In this document: positions 17,699 to 26,168 of the stretch, piece by piece
How the letters are laid out: every line of letters starts with the position of its first letter
Numbering within the stretch: position 1 is the stretch's first letter
Assembly (NCBI GenBank): GCA_013215055.1
Contig: JABSRQ010000012.1
Coordinates: 40,167 to 104,166 of the forward strand
Length of the DNA stretch: 64,000 nt
Direction: 5' to 3'
Source: Pseudomonadales bacterium
GTDB taxonomy: Bacteria; Pseudomonadota; Gammaproteobacteria; Pseudomonadales; DT-91
Notes under the pieces: model-generated
Seen by the model: only the letters and a program-made list of their open reading frames with translations
Database searches by the model: none
Told to the model about the DNA's origin: nothing
Translations under genes and position numbers: made by a program

Positions 17699-18532
17699 TT
17701 ACAGCTCGGTGTCAGGAGCTATGCCTTGTTTTTCAAGCATTTCCTGTAACTGACGAACTTTTTGCTCACTGGCCTTCAGTTTTTCTTCAGACTCATTGGC
17801 TCTTTCTTCCGCTTCTATCACCGCGCGTTTGACTTCCTCAATCGAAGATTGCATAGATGTTTGTTCGCGCAGGGCATTCTGCCTGGATTGATAGCGGTGG
17901 TATTCACGTTCCTTGTCTGAAAATTTCTTTAAGGTAGTCATGGCCTGTCTCATGGCGGCTGTGTTCAGGCTGGCTGGCAGGGCATCCCAGTTTTTAGCCT
18001 CTTTAAAGAAGTATAACCAATGCTCCTCGGGCTTTAAAGTTTTACCTAGGTGCCATTTATTGAGTTCAAGAATATGAATAGCACAGTGATCCGATAGTGT
18101 GAGGCGGTTTTCCCGGTCTAAAAACTGGAACTGATGATGATAAGAGGGAGAGTCATTAAACAGGTTATTAGCCAGTATCCAGATAGAAATAAGCGGTGTT
18201 AAGCTTTTAAAATCATCCCCTTGCTGCAGTTGTGCGGCGTAGATGTCGGCCCAGGTATAAAGTATGCGTTGTGGCAAATGTGTGGGAATCGCCAGCTGAA
18301 TTTCAATTTGATATTGATGGCCTGCTGCATCTTGAGCCTTGATGCCGCCGATGGTGAGTTTATCGCTAATAAACTCTCTTTCGTTGTAGGGGTTAATGAT
18401 CTCCACCTGCTCAATGTTTTCTTTGGGAGCCAATATGGCATTCAGAAAATCCAGCAGCGCCACGGTATTCTCGTTGCTACCCAAAATGGCTTTGAAAACA
18501 CAATCGACCTGAGGATTGATTCTATGTTTCAT
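17699..18532 (-). CDS. Rpn-family recombination-promoting nuclease (PD-(D/E)XK)
   Basis: The 277-aa protein starts with VDCVFKAILGSNENTVALLDFLNAIL and has the nuclease core KLTIGGIKAQDAAGHQYQIEIQ, the typical D...ExQ pattern of the PD-(D/E)XK family transposase/Rpn group. The C-terminal 60 residues are a coiled coil. Rpn proteins are DNA endonucleases linked to RecA-independent recombination; they are common in accessory regions. An IS1595-family element is inserted 34 bases upstream of its start and has probably displaced or replaced its promoter. Confidence 0.85.
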   Translation of the reverse strand: MKHRINPQVDCVFKAILGSNENTVALLDFLNAILAPKENIEQVEIINPYNEREFISDKLTIGGIKAQDAAGHQYQIEIQLAIPTHLPQRILYTWADIYAAQLQQGDDFKSLTPLISIWILANNLFNDSPSYHHQFQFLDRENRLTLSDHCAIHILELNKWHLGKTLKPEEHWLYFFKEAKNWDALPASLNTAAMRQAMTTLKKFSDKEREYHRYQSRQNALREQTSMQSSIEEVKRAVIEAEERANESEEKLKASEQKVRQLQEMLEKQGIAPDTEL

Positions 18533-18566
18533 GGCCGTACCCTCGCAATGGGTGCTGTTTATTTGA

Positions 18567-19590
18567 GGCGGTGTTGTAGCTTAGTGTTGGCATATTTATA
18601 GCGCTGCTTTTATCCAGTCCTTTTCCTGATGAGGTACGTGCTGCTCCATAAATCTAAACCAGCTCAAATAATTCTCTAAATAGCCCGTTCCAACGCCATG
18701 AAAACGGACAAGCCATGACTTCCATCGCATCATATAATTGTTCAGCGTTTGAATATGATAAATCCCATCAATCACTCGTTTTTTATCCATTGCAATTAGG
18801 CGCTTGTGGTCGACGCCTAAATCTTTCGCTATTCCTTTGTAGGATAAATTTCCATCAGTACAAAGCACAGAACCCGGTGCAATAATCGGCTTGAGAACTG
18901 CCTTAAGTTCAGATTGCGTGTCTCGTTCAAGAACCTTATGTGATATATCTCCAGCTCGGTCTAATGCCATCAAAACTGGGACTTTATCCGTATTCCCACC
19001 ACCTCTCTTTCTCGGCTTCCTGCTGGTAACTTTCCTACCTTTGAATGACTCAGGAATAAAAGTTTCATCGGCTTCAATGATGCCAATCAATCGCTCACAT
19101 TCTGGACTGTTAGGTTTTTTAAGGAATACATGCCGCCAACGAAATGATGTTCGAAGATTGATATCTAACTCTTTAGCAGCAGCTCTGAGAGAAACTCCAT
19201 TCCACATAAGCTCTGTATATTTTGCCCATTTTTCAGGATGCCTCATACGATACAAAGGCGTACCAGACAGAGCGTTAAAGGTTTTGCTGCACGACTTGCA
19301 ACGAAAACGCTGAATGCCCTGCTTAGTCATCCCCCAACGATTCAATTTTCTAGAATCGCAGTGTGGACAGACAGAAATGGCTTCTTCTCTATCAGAGATT
19401 GCTTGGCCAACTATGTTGCTGGAAATCTGGGTATCAGTGGAGTGCCTGAGTTGCTTGAGCTGAGAGTAATTTAGGGAGCCAATTTTATGCAGGAAGGATT
19501 GGAATTGCTTGTTATTCATAGCATTTCCTCATGTAAATGAGCCGTTGGAATTATAAGTATAGTTGACCAACACTCACCTACAACACAGCC
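18567..19590 (-). mobile_element. IS1595-family insertion sequence (1024 bp)
   Basis: Imperfect inverted ends GGCGGTGTTGTAGCTTAGTG (left) and the complement of CACTCACCTACAACACAGCC (right) share at least 16 of 20 positions. The element is flanked by a perfect 8-bp direct repeat TTATTTGA at 18559-18566 and 19591-19598, the duplication length typical for this family. The transposase frame is intact, so it may be active. It separates the Rpn gene from the small-ORF/structured-RNA unit. Confidence 0.93.
18596..19519 (-). CDS. IS1595-family (ISXO2-like) transposase
   Basis: The 307-aa product has an N-terminal zinc ribbon with CPHCDSRKLNRWG and FRCKSC, then the DDE-type ISXO2-like domain with EADETFIPESFKGRK, VLCTDG and a C-terminal region with YHIQTLNNYMMRWKSWLVRFHGVGTGYLENYLSWF. 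It catalyses cut-and-paste movement of the surrounding element. Full length with no stop or frameshift. Confidence 0.93.
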   Translation of the reverse strand: MNNKQFQSFLHKIGSLNYSQLKQLRHSTDTQISSNIVGQAISDREEAISVCPHCDSRKLNRWGMTKQGIQRFRCKSCSKTFNALSGTPLYRMRHPEKWAKYTELMWNGVSLRAAAKELDINLRTSFRWRHVFLKKPNSPECERLIGIIEADETFIPESFKGRKVTSRKPRKRGGGNTDKVPVLMALDRAGDISHKVLERDTQSELKAVLKPIIAPGSVLCTDGNLSYKGIAKDLGVDHKRLIAMDKKRVIDGIYHIQTLNNYMMRWKSWLVRFHGVGTGYLENYLSWFRFMEQHVPHQEKDWIKAAL

Positions 19591-19752
19591 TTATTTGAAC
19601 AGTGTCTATATTTACAGTAGTTCTCTTGCGATAAAACGTCCATGGTTTTTTATCGGATTAATCGATTTAATCATTCAGAGTTGGCACACAAAAGATGAAG
19701 GGTTTGTTAACAAAAGATATTTATTTGAAATGAATTTGAACCAAACAGAAAG

Positions 19753-19875
19753 GCCACGTTCTTATTACCTGATAGTGGCTGGAGCAGAAAATCCCCCCTA
19801 AGGTTTTCTGTTCCAAGAGTTGTGGAACAACTCATTTTGAACCGGTGATGTCCCCTACATCACCGGCTTTTTTTA
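19753..19875 (+). ncRNA. Structured RNA, family copy 3
   Basis: All elements are present: GCCAC/GTGGC helix; 12-bp stem TGGAGCAGAAAA / TTTTCTGTTCCA (one G-U) with loop TCCCCCCTAAGG; GAGTTGT/ACAACTC hairpin; terminator ACCGGTGATGT/ACATCACCGG with T run. The stem sequence is unrelated to copy 1 while loops, spacing and second hairpin are the same. The upstream 130 bases also resemble those of copy 1, so the two were duplicated as one unit. Confidence 0.78.
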
Positions 19876-19898
19876 TGCCTTTCTATTTTACCTCATGT

Positions 19899-20270
19899 CT
19901 ACGCCATAGCGGCAATCACATGCTGCAAAGCTTTAATTGGCTTGGCACATTTGTGAACCAAAATGTCATCATGAATTTTTAATACCACGCTTTTTAATAA
20001 ATCGGTTGTTGAAGCAATATTGTTACTGGCCTTGAGTTGATCAGCTTCATCACTAATATGGCGGCCTTTAAGTGATAAACGTTTATTGGCTTTACCCTGG
20101 GCTAAATCGCTGTGTAAAAAATCGATTAAATTGTTTGAAGCAATTTCATTGGTAGAAAGCCCATGAATATAAAACTTAATTAAGCTGGGGGAGAAATCGG
20201 CAGATGCGTCTAATTCATAACTGGCCAAATTTAAATTATCCACAAAGTAGGAGGGCGCTCTACCCTCCAC
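19899..20270 (-). CDS. Hypothetical protein, possibly a gene fragment
   Basis: The 123-aa frame is hydrophilic and helical with no recognised domain. The first ATG lies in a GC hairpin (GGAGGG / CCCTCC, about 20250-20268) and no ribosome site precedes it, so the true start may be a downstream GTG or the gene may have lost its 5' part. It lies between the structured RNA and a toxin-antitoxin pair. Confidence 0.4.
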   Translation of the reverse strand: MEGRAPSYFVDNLNLASYELDASADFSPSLIKFYIHGLSTNEIASNNLIDFLHSDLAQGKANKRLSLKGRHISDEADQLKASNNIASTTDLLKSVVLKIHDDILVHKCAKPIKALQHVIAAMA

Positions 20271-20318
20271 AGCTTTACGTTGCTTCAGCGTATTCCGTTC
20301 AATACGCCGTTCAATGCC

Positions 20319-20606
20319 TTAGTTCGCTCTTTTTAATGCGCTCTTGTAAACAGTTCCACCTTCTCGTTTGCCTACAGCAATAACCGTTATCGTAATAACC
20401 TGATCATTCACATCATAAACTAAACGATAACCCGCTTGCCTTAACTTAATCTTGTAGAGATTTGTGGCTCCTGAAAGCTTGCTTCCAGGTATATGTGGAT
20501 TGGCTAAAACATCAATCAGCTTTTTCTTAAATTGAGTTTGTACGGTAGCACCTAGCTTATTCCATTCCTTCAGTGCTGTTTTTTTAAACTCAAGCTCATA
20601 AGGCAT
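20319..20606 (-). CDS. RelE/StbE-family toxin (mRNA interferase)
   Basis: The 95-aa product from ATG 20604-20606 (MPYELEFKKTALKEWNKLG) is a canonical RelE-type toxin: PGSKLSGATNLYKIKLRQAGYRLVYDV and a C-terminal AVGKREGGTVY. Toxins of this family cut mRNA on the ribosome. I prefer this start because it overlaps the antitoxin stop (ATGCCTTATGA), the usual coupling; a longer frame starts inside the antitoxin gene. Confidence 0.9.
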   Translation of the reverse strand: MPYELEFKKTALKEWNKLGATVQTQFKKKLIDVLANPHIPGSKLSGATNLYKIKLRQAGYRLVYDVNDQVITITVIAVGKREGGTVYKSALKRAN

Positions 20607-20844
20607 TGATGTCAACCTTGACACTTTCTTCGCCTTTACGCTCTTCAGCAAGGGCCATCAACTCAAGGTCTTCCATCCTATCCATCAACAACTCGTAGGT
20701 AGCAGCTGGAATGCAATAAAAGGCGGGTTCATTCCTATTTAATACCGCTATAGGTTCGCCATCTGCACTTAAAGCGACTTTCATAGGGTTGGCTTTCAAT
20801 TCGCTTATGCTTGCCGCTGCTTCAGTTAGTATTCGGGTTGTCAT
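20596..20844 (-). CDS. Phd/YefM- (StbD-) type antitoxin
   Basis: The 82-aa protein has ASISELKANPMKVALSADGEP and AVLNRNEPAFYCIPAATYELLMDRMEDLELM, the pattern of Phd/YefM antitoxins of the StbD kind, paired with RelE-like StbE toxins. The N-terminal half binds DNA and represses the operon; the acidic C-terminus (EERKGEESVKV) should wrap the toxin. It is the first gene of the pair. Confidence 0.9.
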   Translation of the reverse strand: MTTRILTEAAASISELKANPMKVALSADGEPIAVLNRNEPAFYCIPAATYELLMDRMEDLELMALAEERKGEESVKVDINAL

Positions 20845-20998
20845 ACTATTACCAGTACTTTTAATTGGTCTCTAATCAGGTCTTATTATAGGGCGTTAAA
20901 TTGGACGATGGCAAGCAGCGCCGGCGCAATTTTGTCACTTTTTAAAAAGCGTCTTATTTTGATGCAGTGGTATATCGATAAGCCTGTCTATCACCCTA

Positions 20999-23767
20999 CT
21001 AAAAATGCACCAACCCACGCTTACGCCCATAAGCAAACAACAACAAACCAAAAGCTATAATTAACAAAGCCCACTCTTCAGGCTCAGGTACTGCCGGTAC
21101 GGCAAAGGGATCAGTGGGCTTGGATAACATCTCTTCACCCGTTTCTACCTCGCGCTCAAATCTATCGTCTTTTTCCTCGGCCTCTTTGAGTAACTGTCGC
21201 TGCCGCTCTTCAACCAATACCAACATCGATGAATAAAAACTGAGAATGTCATGACGTTTAGCGATGGCATGTACGCGGTCCAAGGCCGCAAGCTGACTTT
21301 TATCGCTGTGGTTTTCCAGGTGATTAATCCAGCGGTCAGCCGCCAATGCAGAAAAGCCCGAGCTTACAGGATGTGCTTTTAATCCCTCTATACCTTCATT
21401 GCGATACCAAAAATAGCCGGGACTGATCGCAAACAGTTTGCCTTTATCGTTAACCTGGCCAATGTGTTTTGACCATCGCAATTTCTCTAAGGCCTCATTC
21501 AGGCTTTGGCTAATGCCACCCGCGCTATCCATCACCGCATCAATCACCGCATCGTCATAGGCATAAGGCAAATGTTCACCCAAATGCACCAGCCAAAGTG
21601 GCGCCGCAGGCACGGCAAAACTGGCAGCATTTTCGGGCGAGAGTTCATAACTGCCCGCATCGCTTAATACCATGATGGCCGCATAATCTTTAGCATCATG
21701 CTCGCTGCTCCACTGAGCCAATTGCTGCAGTAGTTGGCTATTGCCAAAAAACACCTGCTGCTCCAGCGCATCATCCGTTATCGCGGTGCAGCTGCTCTGG
21801 CAGAAAAATAAATCATACGTATAAGTACTGCTTTTTAAGCCAGCGAGTGCTTTAACAAGCTGTAGCTTCTGCGCATGCATGCTGTAGGAACCATCAATGA
21901 TAATGGCCACGGGTTTGCTCAGCGAGCCAGAGGGTTGATCTTCATACCGTGGAACGGCCACTATCTCACCCTCATCTAAAATAATTTTATGCCGCTGTGC
22001 TGTTACCGCAGTTGTGGGCAGTAGATACTCAGGCAACCATGCTGTGCCATTTTTGCTTACATGTGAGCGCTGAGTCTCATCATCCCAATACACATTACGT
22101 TTCTCTAGCAAAATGGGCAGCGGCCAATGGCCCTCACTATCGATGCTGACTGTATATTGAAACTGCACCGAAGCTGCAGAAGCAGAGAAGTCTCTAAAGG
22201 CTTGTTGATAACGATTACCCTCTGAGCGTTTATCCTTTTGCCTGGCAGGTATGGGAAAGGCCCTAAGCCGATACTGTAACGGGCCTACCTTTTCCATCAG
22301 TGCAGGGTCAACACGGCGGCTAACCTCGGCCTTATACACAGCCTGTGCTGCGCCTCGCGGAGAGATTACATGTTCAAACTTTTCCGGATTCTGAATGTCG
22401 TCACTCATCCATAAGCCTGTTACCACCGCATCTTCGGGTAGCTGGAAATGCAACACCACCTCCTGCGCTTGAAAGGTTTGGTTAACCAATACCTGATTAA
22501 TGGTGATGATGGCGAACTCAGCTTTTTCCTCTAGCGTGATAGATTGCTGAGTCAGCAATACATATTCACTAGCGGCATTCATCAAGCCTGCCTGGTTTTG
22601 TTCATCTTCCCAGGTTGCCTTTACCGCCGCGAGTATCGCTTCTTTCTGGTCTTTCTCTATAGGCGTATCAAAAAACTGTTGGTAACGCTGAGCAGCCAAC
22701 ATTTTTGCAGACTCAAAACTTCCGCCCTGATAAAGAAAGGGCGATGCCAGCGCATTAAAGAAGGGCTGGGCAGTATCAGTAATAAGCCCCTGGCCAAAGA
22801 CCTTGGCATAACTGCGGGAGAGGGCGTTACTCTTCTGCGTGCTGGAGATATAACGGTAGGCGGCTAAGTAAGCATTCACTAAGCCTGCTTTAATGCCTTC
22901 CTGTTCTGCTAATAACAACTGCCTGGAAGCCACATCCTCAGGCAGCGATGCCGTGAGTGCAAAGGCCTGCGTTTGTGGCTGCTGATACGTAAGCCCAAAA
23001 AGACCCGCCTCAATAAAACAAAGCAATAAGCCGATGGCAGCGATAGCCAAAAAAGATTGCTGCCGGCATACAAGAAGGTACTGATGCAGATAAGCCACGA
23101 TAAGCACCAAAGGCGTAATCAAAAAGAAGCCCACGGTGGCAAAGACTAACAAGACAAACAGCATGATCAGCGGGTTTTTAAATAAACGAGCCATAAAATC
23201 GCCCACATCCGCCCAATTGAACTGGCCGATGTTATCAAACACGTGCTCCACCATCATCAAACCATAAGGCAAAAAATACAGGCCAAGCAGTACACCAAAA
23301 TACAGACCCACCAGCGCGATCAAGCTTGATAAACCCAGGCTAACAGAACGGTTAAGGCTAAAAAAGCGCTGCGCGGTGTGGGGTAACAAAAAGTAGAAGT
23401 AAGCGGCGAGACCTAAACTGATATTTAAAAACAGCATTTGCCCCGCGAGTGGTGTATCCCTAAACAGGGTGACGCGCAGCAATAGCAATAACATCAACGG
23501 TAATTCAACCGCATAAAAAAGCTTTAAGGCGGCCACAACATCGGCCCTGAAATAACGCCAGACAATCAGCAGGGATAAAAAAGGCAAGGCCACAATAATG
23601 GCTGTATAGATTACATAAGACCAAGGCGCGGCATCTATCCACGCATTATTGGCCATGGGCAGCAGGAGATAAGGAATAATAAGCGCCACTGCCATGATCA
23701 CAAAAATCAGGTGCCAGAGTAAATACACCGACCAGCCACCACGTTTAAGCCACTTCTTCTTATCCAT
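20999..23767 (-). CDS. PEP-CTERM integral membrane protein with VIT and VWA regions
   Basis: The 922-aa protein has about eight hydrophobic helices in the first 290 residues, a VIT-like beta domain (about 415-590), a VWA-like domain with a DGSYSM metal-site motif, and a C-terminal tail VPEPEEWALLIIAFGLLLFAYGRKR that matches PEP-CTERM sorting signals (PEP, hydrophobic helix, basic end). It resembles the PEP-CTERM family integral membrane proteins that occur in exosortase-bearing genomes. An EpsI-like exosortase partner is encoded at the right edge of this window. Probable role: envelope or export-linked scaffold; the exact function is unknown. Confidence 0.8.
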   Translation of the reverse strand: MDKKKWLKRGGWSVYLLWHLIFVIMAVALIIPYLLLPMANNAWIDAAPWSYVIYTAIIVALPFLSLLIVWRYFRADVVAALKLFYAVELPLMLLLLLRVTLFRDTPLAGQMLFLNISLGLAAYFYFLLPHTAQRFFSLNRSVSLGLSSLIALVGLYFGVLLGLYFLPYGLMMVEHVFDNIGQFNWADVGDFMARLFKNPLIMLFVLLVFATVGFFLITPLVLIVAYLHQYLLVCRQQSFLAIAAIGLLLCFIEAGLFGLTYQQPQTQAFALTASLPEDVASRQLLLAEQEGIKAGLVNAYLAAYRYISSTQKSNALSRSYAKVFGQGLITDTAQPFFNALASPFLYQGGSFESAKMLAAQRYQQFFDTPIEKDQKEAILAAVKATWEDEQNQAGLMNAASEYVLLTQQSITLEEKAEFAIITINQVLVNQTFQAQEVVLHFQLPEDAVVTGLWMSDDIQNPEKFEHVISPRGAAQAVYKAEVSRRVDPALMEKVGPLQYRLRAFPIPARQKDKRSEGNRYQQAFRDFSASAASVQFQYTVSIDSEGHWPLPILLEKRNVYWDDETQRSHVSKNGTAWLPEYLLPTTAVTAQRHKIILDEGEIVAVPRYEDQPSGSLSKPVAIIIDGSYSMHAQKLQLVKALAGLKSSTYTYDLFFCQSSCTAITDDALEQQVFFGNSQLLQQLAQWSSEHDAKDYAAIMVLSDAGSYELSPENAASFAVPAAPLWLVHLGEHLPYAYDDAVIDAVMDSAGGISQSLNEALEKLRWSKHIGQVNDKGKLFAISPGYFWYRNEGIEGLKAHPVSSGFSALAADRWINHLENHSDKSQLAALDRVHAIAKRHDILSFYSSMLVLVEERQRQLLKEAEEKDDRFEREVETGEEMLSKPTDPFAVPAVPEPEEWALLIIAFGLLLFAYGRKRGLVHF

Positions 23768-23860
23768 TACATTTCCCTGTTTTTATAGGTACTGACTAAA
23801 ACTCAATCTAACACTCTCACTGTTATGATGCGATCTAATCGTACAGGTGGTAAGTGTTAG
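23765..23860 (+). repeat. Copy of a palindromic interspersed repeat (about 95 bp with 53-bp palindrome)
   Basis: CTAACACTCTCACTG at 23808 pairs with the complementary end CAGGTGGTAAGTGTTAG at 23860, with an inner CGATCTAATCG. The preceding 40 bases (CCATTACATTTCC, TTTTATAGG, TGACT) also match 60325-60363. Related palindromes are at 27662, 46457, 52972, 60364 and 62460. Confidence 0.7.
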
Positions 23861-23882
23861 GGGAGGGCGTTAGCTTGAGACT
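23861..23882 (-). repeat. Degenerate attC-like end of the last cassette
   Basis: Read on the minus strand, GCTAACGCCC follows the YdeI-like gene stop, as in the 5' part of integron attC sites, but the rest is cut by the palindromic repeat. It marks the distal end of the cassette array. Weak on its own. Confidence 0.35.
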
Positions 23883-24453
23883 AAGTCGGCTTTTCTTCGT
23901 CGACAAGCATGTCTATGAATTTTACAAATCGCCTCTGTCTAGTTTCGGGTTTCTTTGCACTGGCCAATCCGTACGCGATGACATAACGACTCGATTTAGT
24001 GAGTCTTTCAAAAAATTGTTTCGCGGCAGGCTTGCTCTCTAGTGCTGCCAGGAAATCCACCGGCACTTTCATTTCACTTACCACATAGGCGTTCTCCCAC
24101 CGGCCGTCTGCTTTGGCGGCACGAACGTGCACCAGTCCTGGCTCCGTCATCCGGCCCTCGTTTATCAAACGCTGCACATGCTCAACGTTCCTTTTTGACC
24201 AGTTGCTTCGTGCGGATCTTGGCGTGACCCGCTGGAGATAGGCTTGTCCATCGATGGATTTCTTGATGCCATCGATCCAGCCCCAGCACAGCGACTCAAC
24301 CACAACATCGTCCCAAGTCACGCTAGCAATGCCCGTCTTTTTCTTGAATATCTTTATCCACAGTTCACTTTCGATGGCGTGATTCACCGTAAGCCATCGG
24401 CCAAGATCTTTCGGCGATGCAAAGCTCATGATTTTTTCTGGATCGGGTTCAGG
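23881..24453 (-). CDS. YdeI/OmpD-associated-family protein (cassette gene)
   Basis: The 190-aa product from the ATG at 24451-24453 (MPEPDPEKIMSFASPKDLGRW) has the family pattern: GRWLTVNHAIESELWIKIFKKKTG, VVVESLCWGWIDGIKKSIDG, TPRSARSNWSKRNVEHVQRLINEGRM and a C-terminal SRYVIAYGLASAKKPETRQRR. The family is linked to tolerance of cationic peptides and bacteriocins in some reports, but its biochemistry is unclear. A longer frame upstream would run into the attC-like site, so I choose the internal start. Last gene of the array. Confidence 0.85.
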   Translation of the reverse strand, partial: PEPDPEKIMSFASPKDLGRWLTVNHAIESELWIKIFKKKTGIASVTWDDVVVESLCWGWIDGIKKSIDGQAYLQRVTPRSARSNWSKRNVEHVQRLINEGRMTEPGLVHVRAAKADGRWENAYVVSEMKVPVDFLAALESKPAAKQFFERLTKSSRYVIAYGLASAKKPETRQRRFVKFIDMLVDEEKPT

Positions 24454-24474
24454 CATAAAACTAGATTCTCTTCG

Positions 24475-24576
24475 GCATAACGCCGGCAACACAGCGGTGT
24501 GAAAATGGCGGTTTTGGTGCGGTTCCTTGCACAAAAAGTGACTGTTTTACGCAGTCGGTGCTTGCCCTTGTTAAAT
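24475..24576 (-). repeat. attC-like recombination site
   Basis: On the minus strand it begins ATTTAAC (fits RYYYAAC) and ends GGCGTTATGC. Internal arms include CACCGACTGCGTAA and TTTTTGTGCAAGGAACCGCA, the latter shared with sites at 27038 and 50449. Length about 100 bp and strong hairpin potential are typical of integron attC sites. It closes the ccdAB cassette. Confidence 0.8.
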
Positions 24577-24631
24577 GCCTCTTGCTACAATGCGCATAGA
24601 TTATACGCATCACTTATGTGAGGTACAAAGA

Positions 24632-24877
24632 ATGCGCGAAATATTTGATAAGAATGCACCTAAAAAGGCAACAAATTTAAGTATAAACAGTAGCTTACTA
24701 GCTGAAGCCAAGAGTTTAAAGGTAAATTTGTCAGCAACTCTTGAGCGAGCACTGGAAGCGGAAGTTAGGCTAAATAAAAGACAGGAATGGCTAATTGAGA
24801 ACAAACAGGCTATCGAGAACTGTAATAAATTAGCAGAATCAAGCGGACTATTTGCCGATAAGCATCGAGGATTTTGA
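24632..24877 (+). CDS. ccdA: CcdA-type antitoxin (cassette gene, opposite orientation)
   Basis: The 81-aa protein (ATG 24632 after GAGGT) has a ribbon-helix-helix N-terminus (ATNLSINSSLLAEAKSLKVNLSATLERAL) and a C-terminal ENKQAIENCNKLAESSGLFADKHRGF that matches the CcdB-binding tail of CcdA. Toxin-antitoxin pairs with their own promoters are frequent in cassette arrays, where they stabilise the array. It is transcribed against the other cassette genes, so it needs its own promoter. Confidence 0.9.
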   Translation: MREIFDKNAPKKATNLSINSSLLAEAKSLKVNLSATLERALEAEVRLNKRQEWLIENKQAIENCNKLAESSGLFADKHRGF

Positions 24878-25191
24878 TGAAGCAATACGATTTATACGAA
24901 AATACAGATCCTGATAGCCAGGGCTCCTATCCGTACTTCGTTGATGTGCAAACCGGACTTATAGAGGACCTAAATAGCCGAGTTGTGATTCCCATCGCGC
25001 CTGCTGTAGATGCGAAGTCATTTCCTAAAAATCTCTGCCCAATAGTTGAGATCAAGAATAAGCAATTTGCCTTACTGACTCATCAAATTACAACCGTTTC
25101 AGCATCTTTTTTAGACTGCAAAGAAGGCAGCTTACTCCTGAATAGAGACGATATTATTTCTGCGCTAGATTTCCTTCTGACGGGCATTTAA
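24877..25191 (+). CDS. ccdB: CcdB-type toxin (DNA gyrase inhibitor)
   Basis: The 104-aa protein (MKQYDLYENTDPDSQGSYPYFVDVQ) matches CcdB through the conserved VVIPIAP and a C-terminal hydrophobic strand LLLNRDDIISALDFLLTGI. CcdB traps gyrase on DNA. The ATG overlaps the ccdA stop by one base (TGATG). Its 3' end lies within the neighbouring attC-like site. Confidence 0.9.
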   Translation: MKQYDLYENTDPDSQGSYPYFVDVQTGLIEDLNSRVVIPIAPAVDAKSFPKNLCPIVEIKNKQFALLTHQITTVSASFLDCKEGSLLLNRDDIISALDFLLTGI

Positions 25192-25266
25192 TGCCTTACT
25201 CAGTGGTGATTTTTGTGCGGCCCTTTACACAAAAATCGACAGTTTGACGAGTCCGATGCAGCCACT
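25183..25266 (-). repeat. attC-like site after the prephenate dehydratase cassette
   Basis: Minus-strand reading from the stop of the 25269 gene: GACTCGTCAAACTG and GATTTTTGTG on one arm, CACAAAAATCACCACTGAG on the other, ending GGCATTAAATGC. The arms pair but the end boxes are less canonical than at 24475 or 26537. Confidence 0.6.
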
Positions 25267-25268
25267 TT

Positions 25269-26105
25269 TTATACGATTTCAGCTGCAGGGTATGAACCCA
25301 TATTCTTAACTTTTGCAATAAGGCTAATTTCCTTTATAGCTTCCGATACAAAGCCATCTTCTGAATGGCCATTAACATCAATTAAGAAATTATATCTGCC
25401 AAATTTTACTTTCGTAGGTCTTGAAATAATAGATGTTAAGTTAATGTTTCTCGATGCAAAGCATGTGAGTATTCCAGCTAACAACCCCGGCCGGTCATGG
25501 TCATCAAGAATTACCAGGCTTGTTTTCCAATTTGAGCTTATACCGGTATCAATTTTCCTTGGTATTTTAGATAAAGCCAAAAAACGTGTCTGATTGTTTT
25601 TATAATCATTAACGTTTTCTACAACTGTATTAAATTCGTCCAGATTAAAAGACCCTGAAGGAACAATTGCAGAGCTATTATCAGGGTCGTTAACAACCAT
25701 ATTGAGTGATTCGATATTACTTTCAGTAGAAATAATATCGATATTACCCAGTGTTTCCAGGTATTCTGAGCATTGCCCTTTGGCAACAAACTGAACAAAT
25801 AATCGATTAATATTCGATACGTCTCTTTCCTTTGTTACAAAGGAAAACTGTATTGGAAGGATTATTTCTGAGACTATGCTTAGATCACTTTCTATTATGT
25901 GATCCAAGACCAAAGATACAAACCCCTCGGAGAAGTTCTCAATAGGTAACACGGCAAGATCACAGTCATCGCCAACTGCATTAAGTGCCTTTTTTATTGA
26001 TGTAAAATATTCAATCTCATAGGCTTCATTATTTGAACGTATATATTTTAATGCAGCCGATTCAGAATATGTTCCCTTCGGTCCAAGTGTTGCTAGTTTA
26101 TTCAT
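25269..26105 (-). CDS. Prephenate dehydratase-like protein with ACT domain (cassette gene)
   Basis: The 278-aa protein has the dehydratase signature TLGPKGTYSESAAL (6-19), PIENFSEGFV (PIENSxxG-like; Ser replaced by Phe), NNQTRFLAL, and a C-terminal ACT domain DRPGLLAGILTCFASRNINLTSIISRP. Prephenate dehydratase makes phenylpyruvate for phenylalanine synthesis; ACT binds phenylalanine. A core biosynthetic enzyme in an integron-type cassette is unusual, and the changed PIEN(F)S region may mean altered activity. It could be a specialised paralogue. Confidence 0.85.
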   Translation of the reverse strand: MNKLATLGPKGTYSESAALKYIRSNNEAYEIEYFTSIKKALNAVGDDCDLAVLPIENFSEGFVSLVLDHIIESDLSIVSEIILPIQFSFVTKERDVSNINRLFVQFVAKGQCSEYLETLGNIDIISTESNIESLNMVVNDPDNSSAIVPSGSFNLDEFNTVVENVNDYKNNQTRFLALSKIPRKIDTGISSNWKTSLVILDDHDRPGLLAGILTCFASRNINLTSIISRPTKVKFGRYNFLIDVNGHSEDGFVSEAIKEISLIAKVKNMGSYPAAEIV

Positions 26106-26126
26106 ATTTTGTATCTATACATTTTT

Positions 26127-26168
26127 GTATAACGCCGGACCGCGAGTCGGTGCTTGGCCTGGTTATGC
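26127..26168 (-). repeat. attC-like site (short)
   Basis: Minus strand: GCATAAC (containing the TAA stop of the upstream gene), then CCAAGCACCGACTCG and GGTCCGGCGTTATAC. The stop codon inside the first box is typical of compact cassettes. Confidence 0.72.

Larger units (their letters stand above)
18548..19801 (+). pseudogene. Second copy of the small gene family, split by the IS1595 element
   Basis: Removing the IS and one target copy joins ATG 18548 (MGAVYL) in frame to NSVYIYSSSLAIKRPWF... FIGLIDLIIQSWHTKDEGFVNK, which closely matches the 56-codon protein at 3906/5579. The N-terminus differs and no good ribosome site is visible. The frame then runs into the structured RNA and stops at 19801. 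Whether it was ever translated is uncertain; it may be a duplicated fragment carried with the RNA. Confidence 0.45.
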
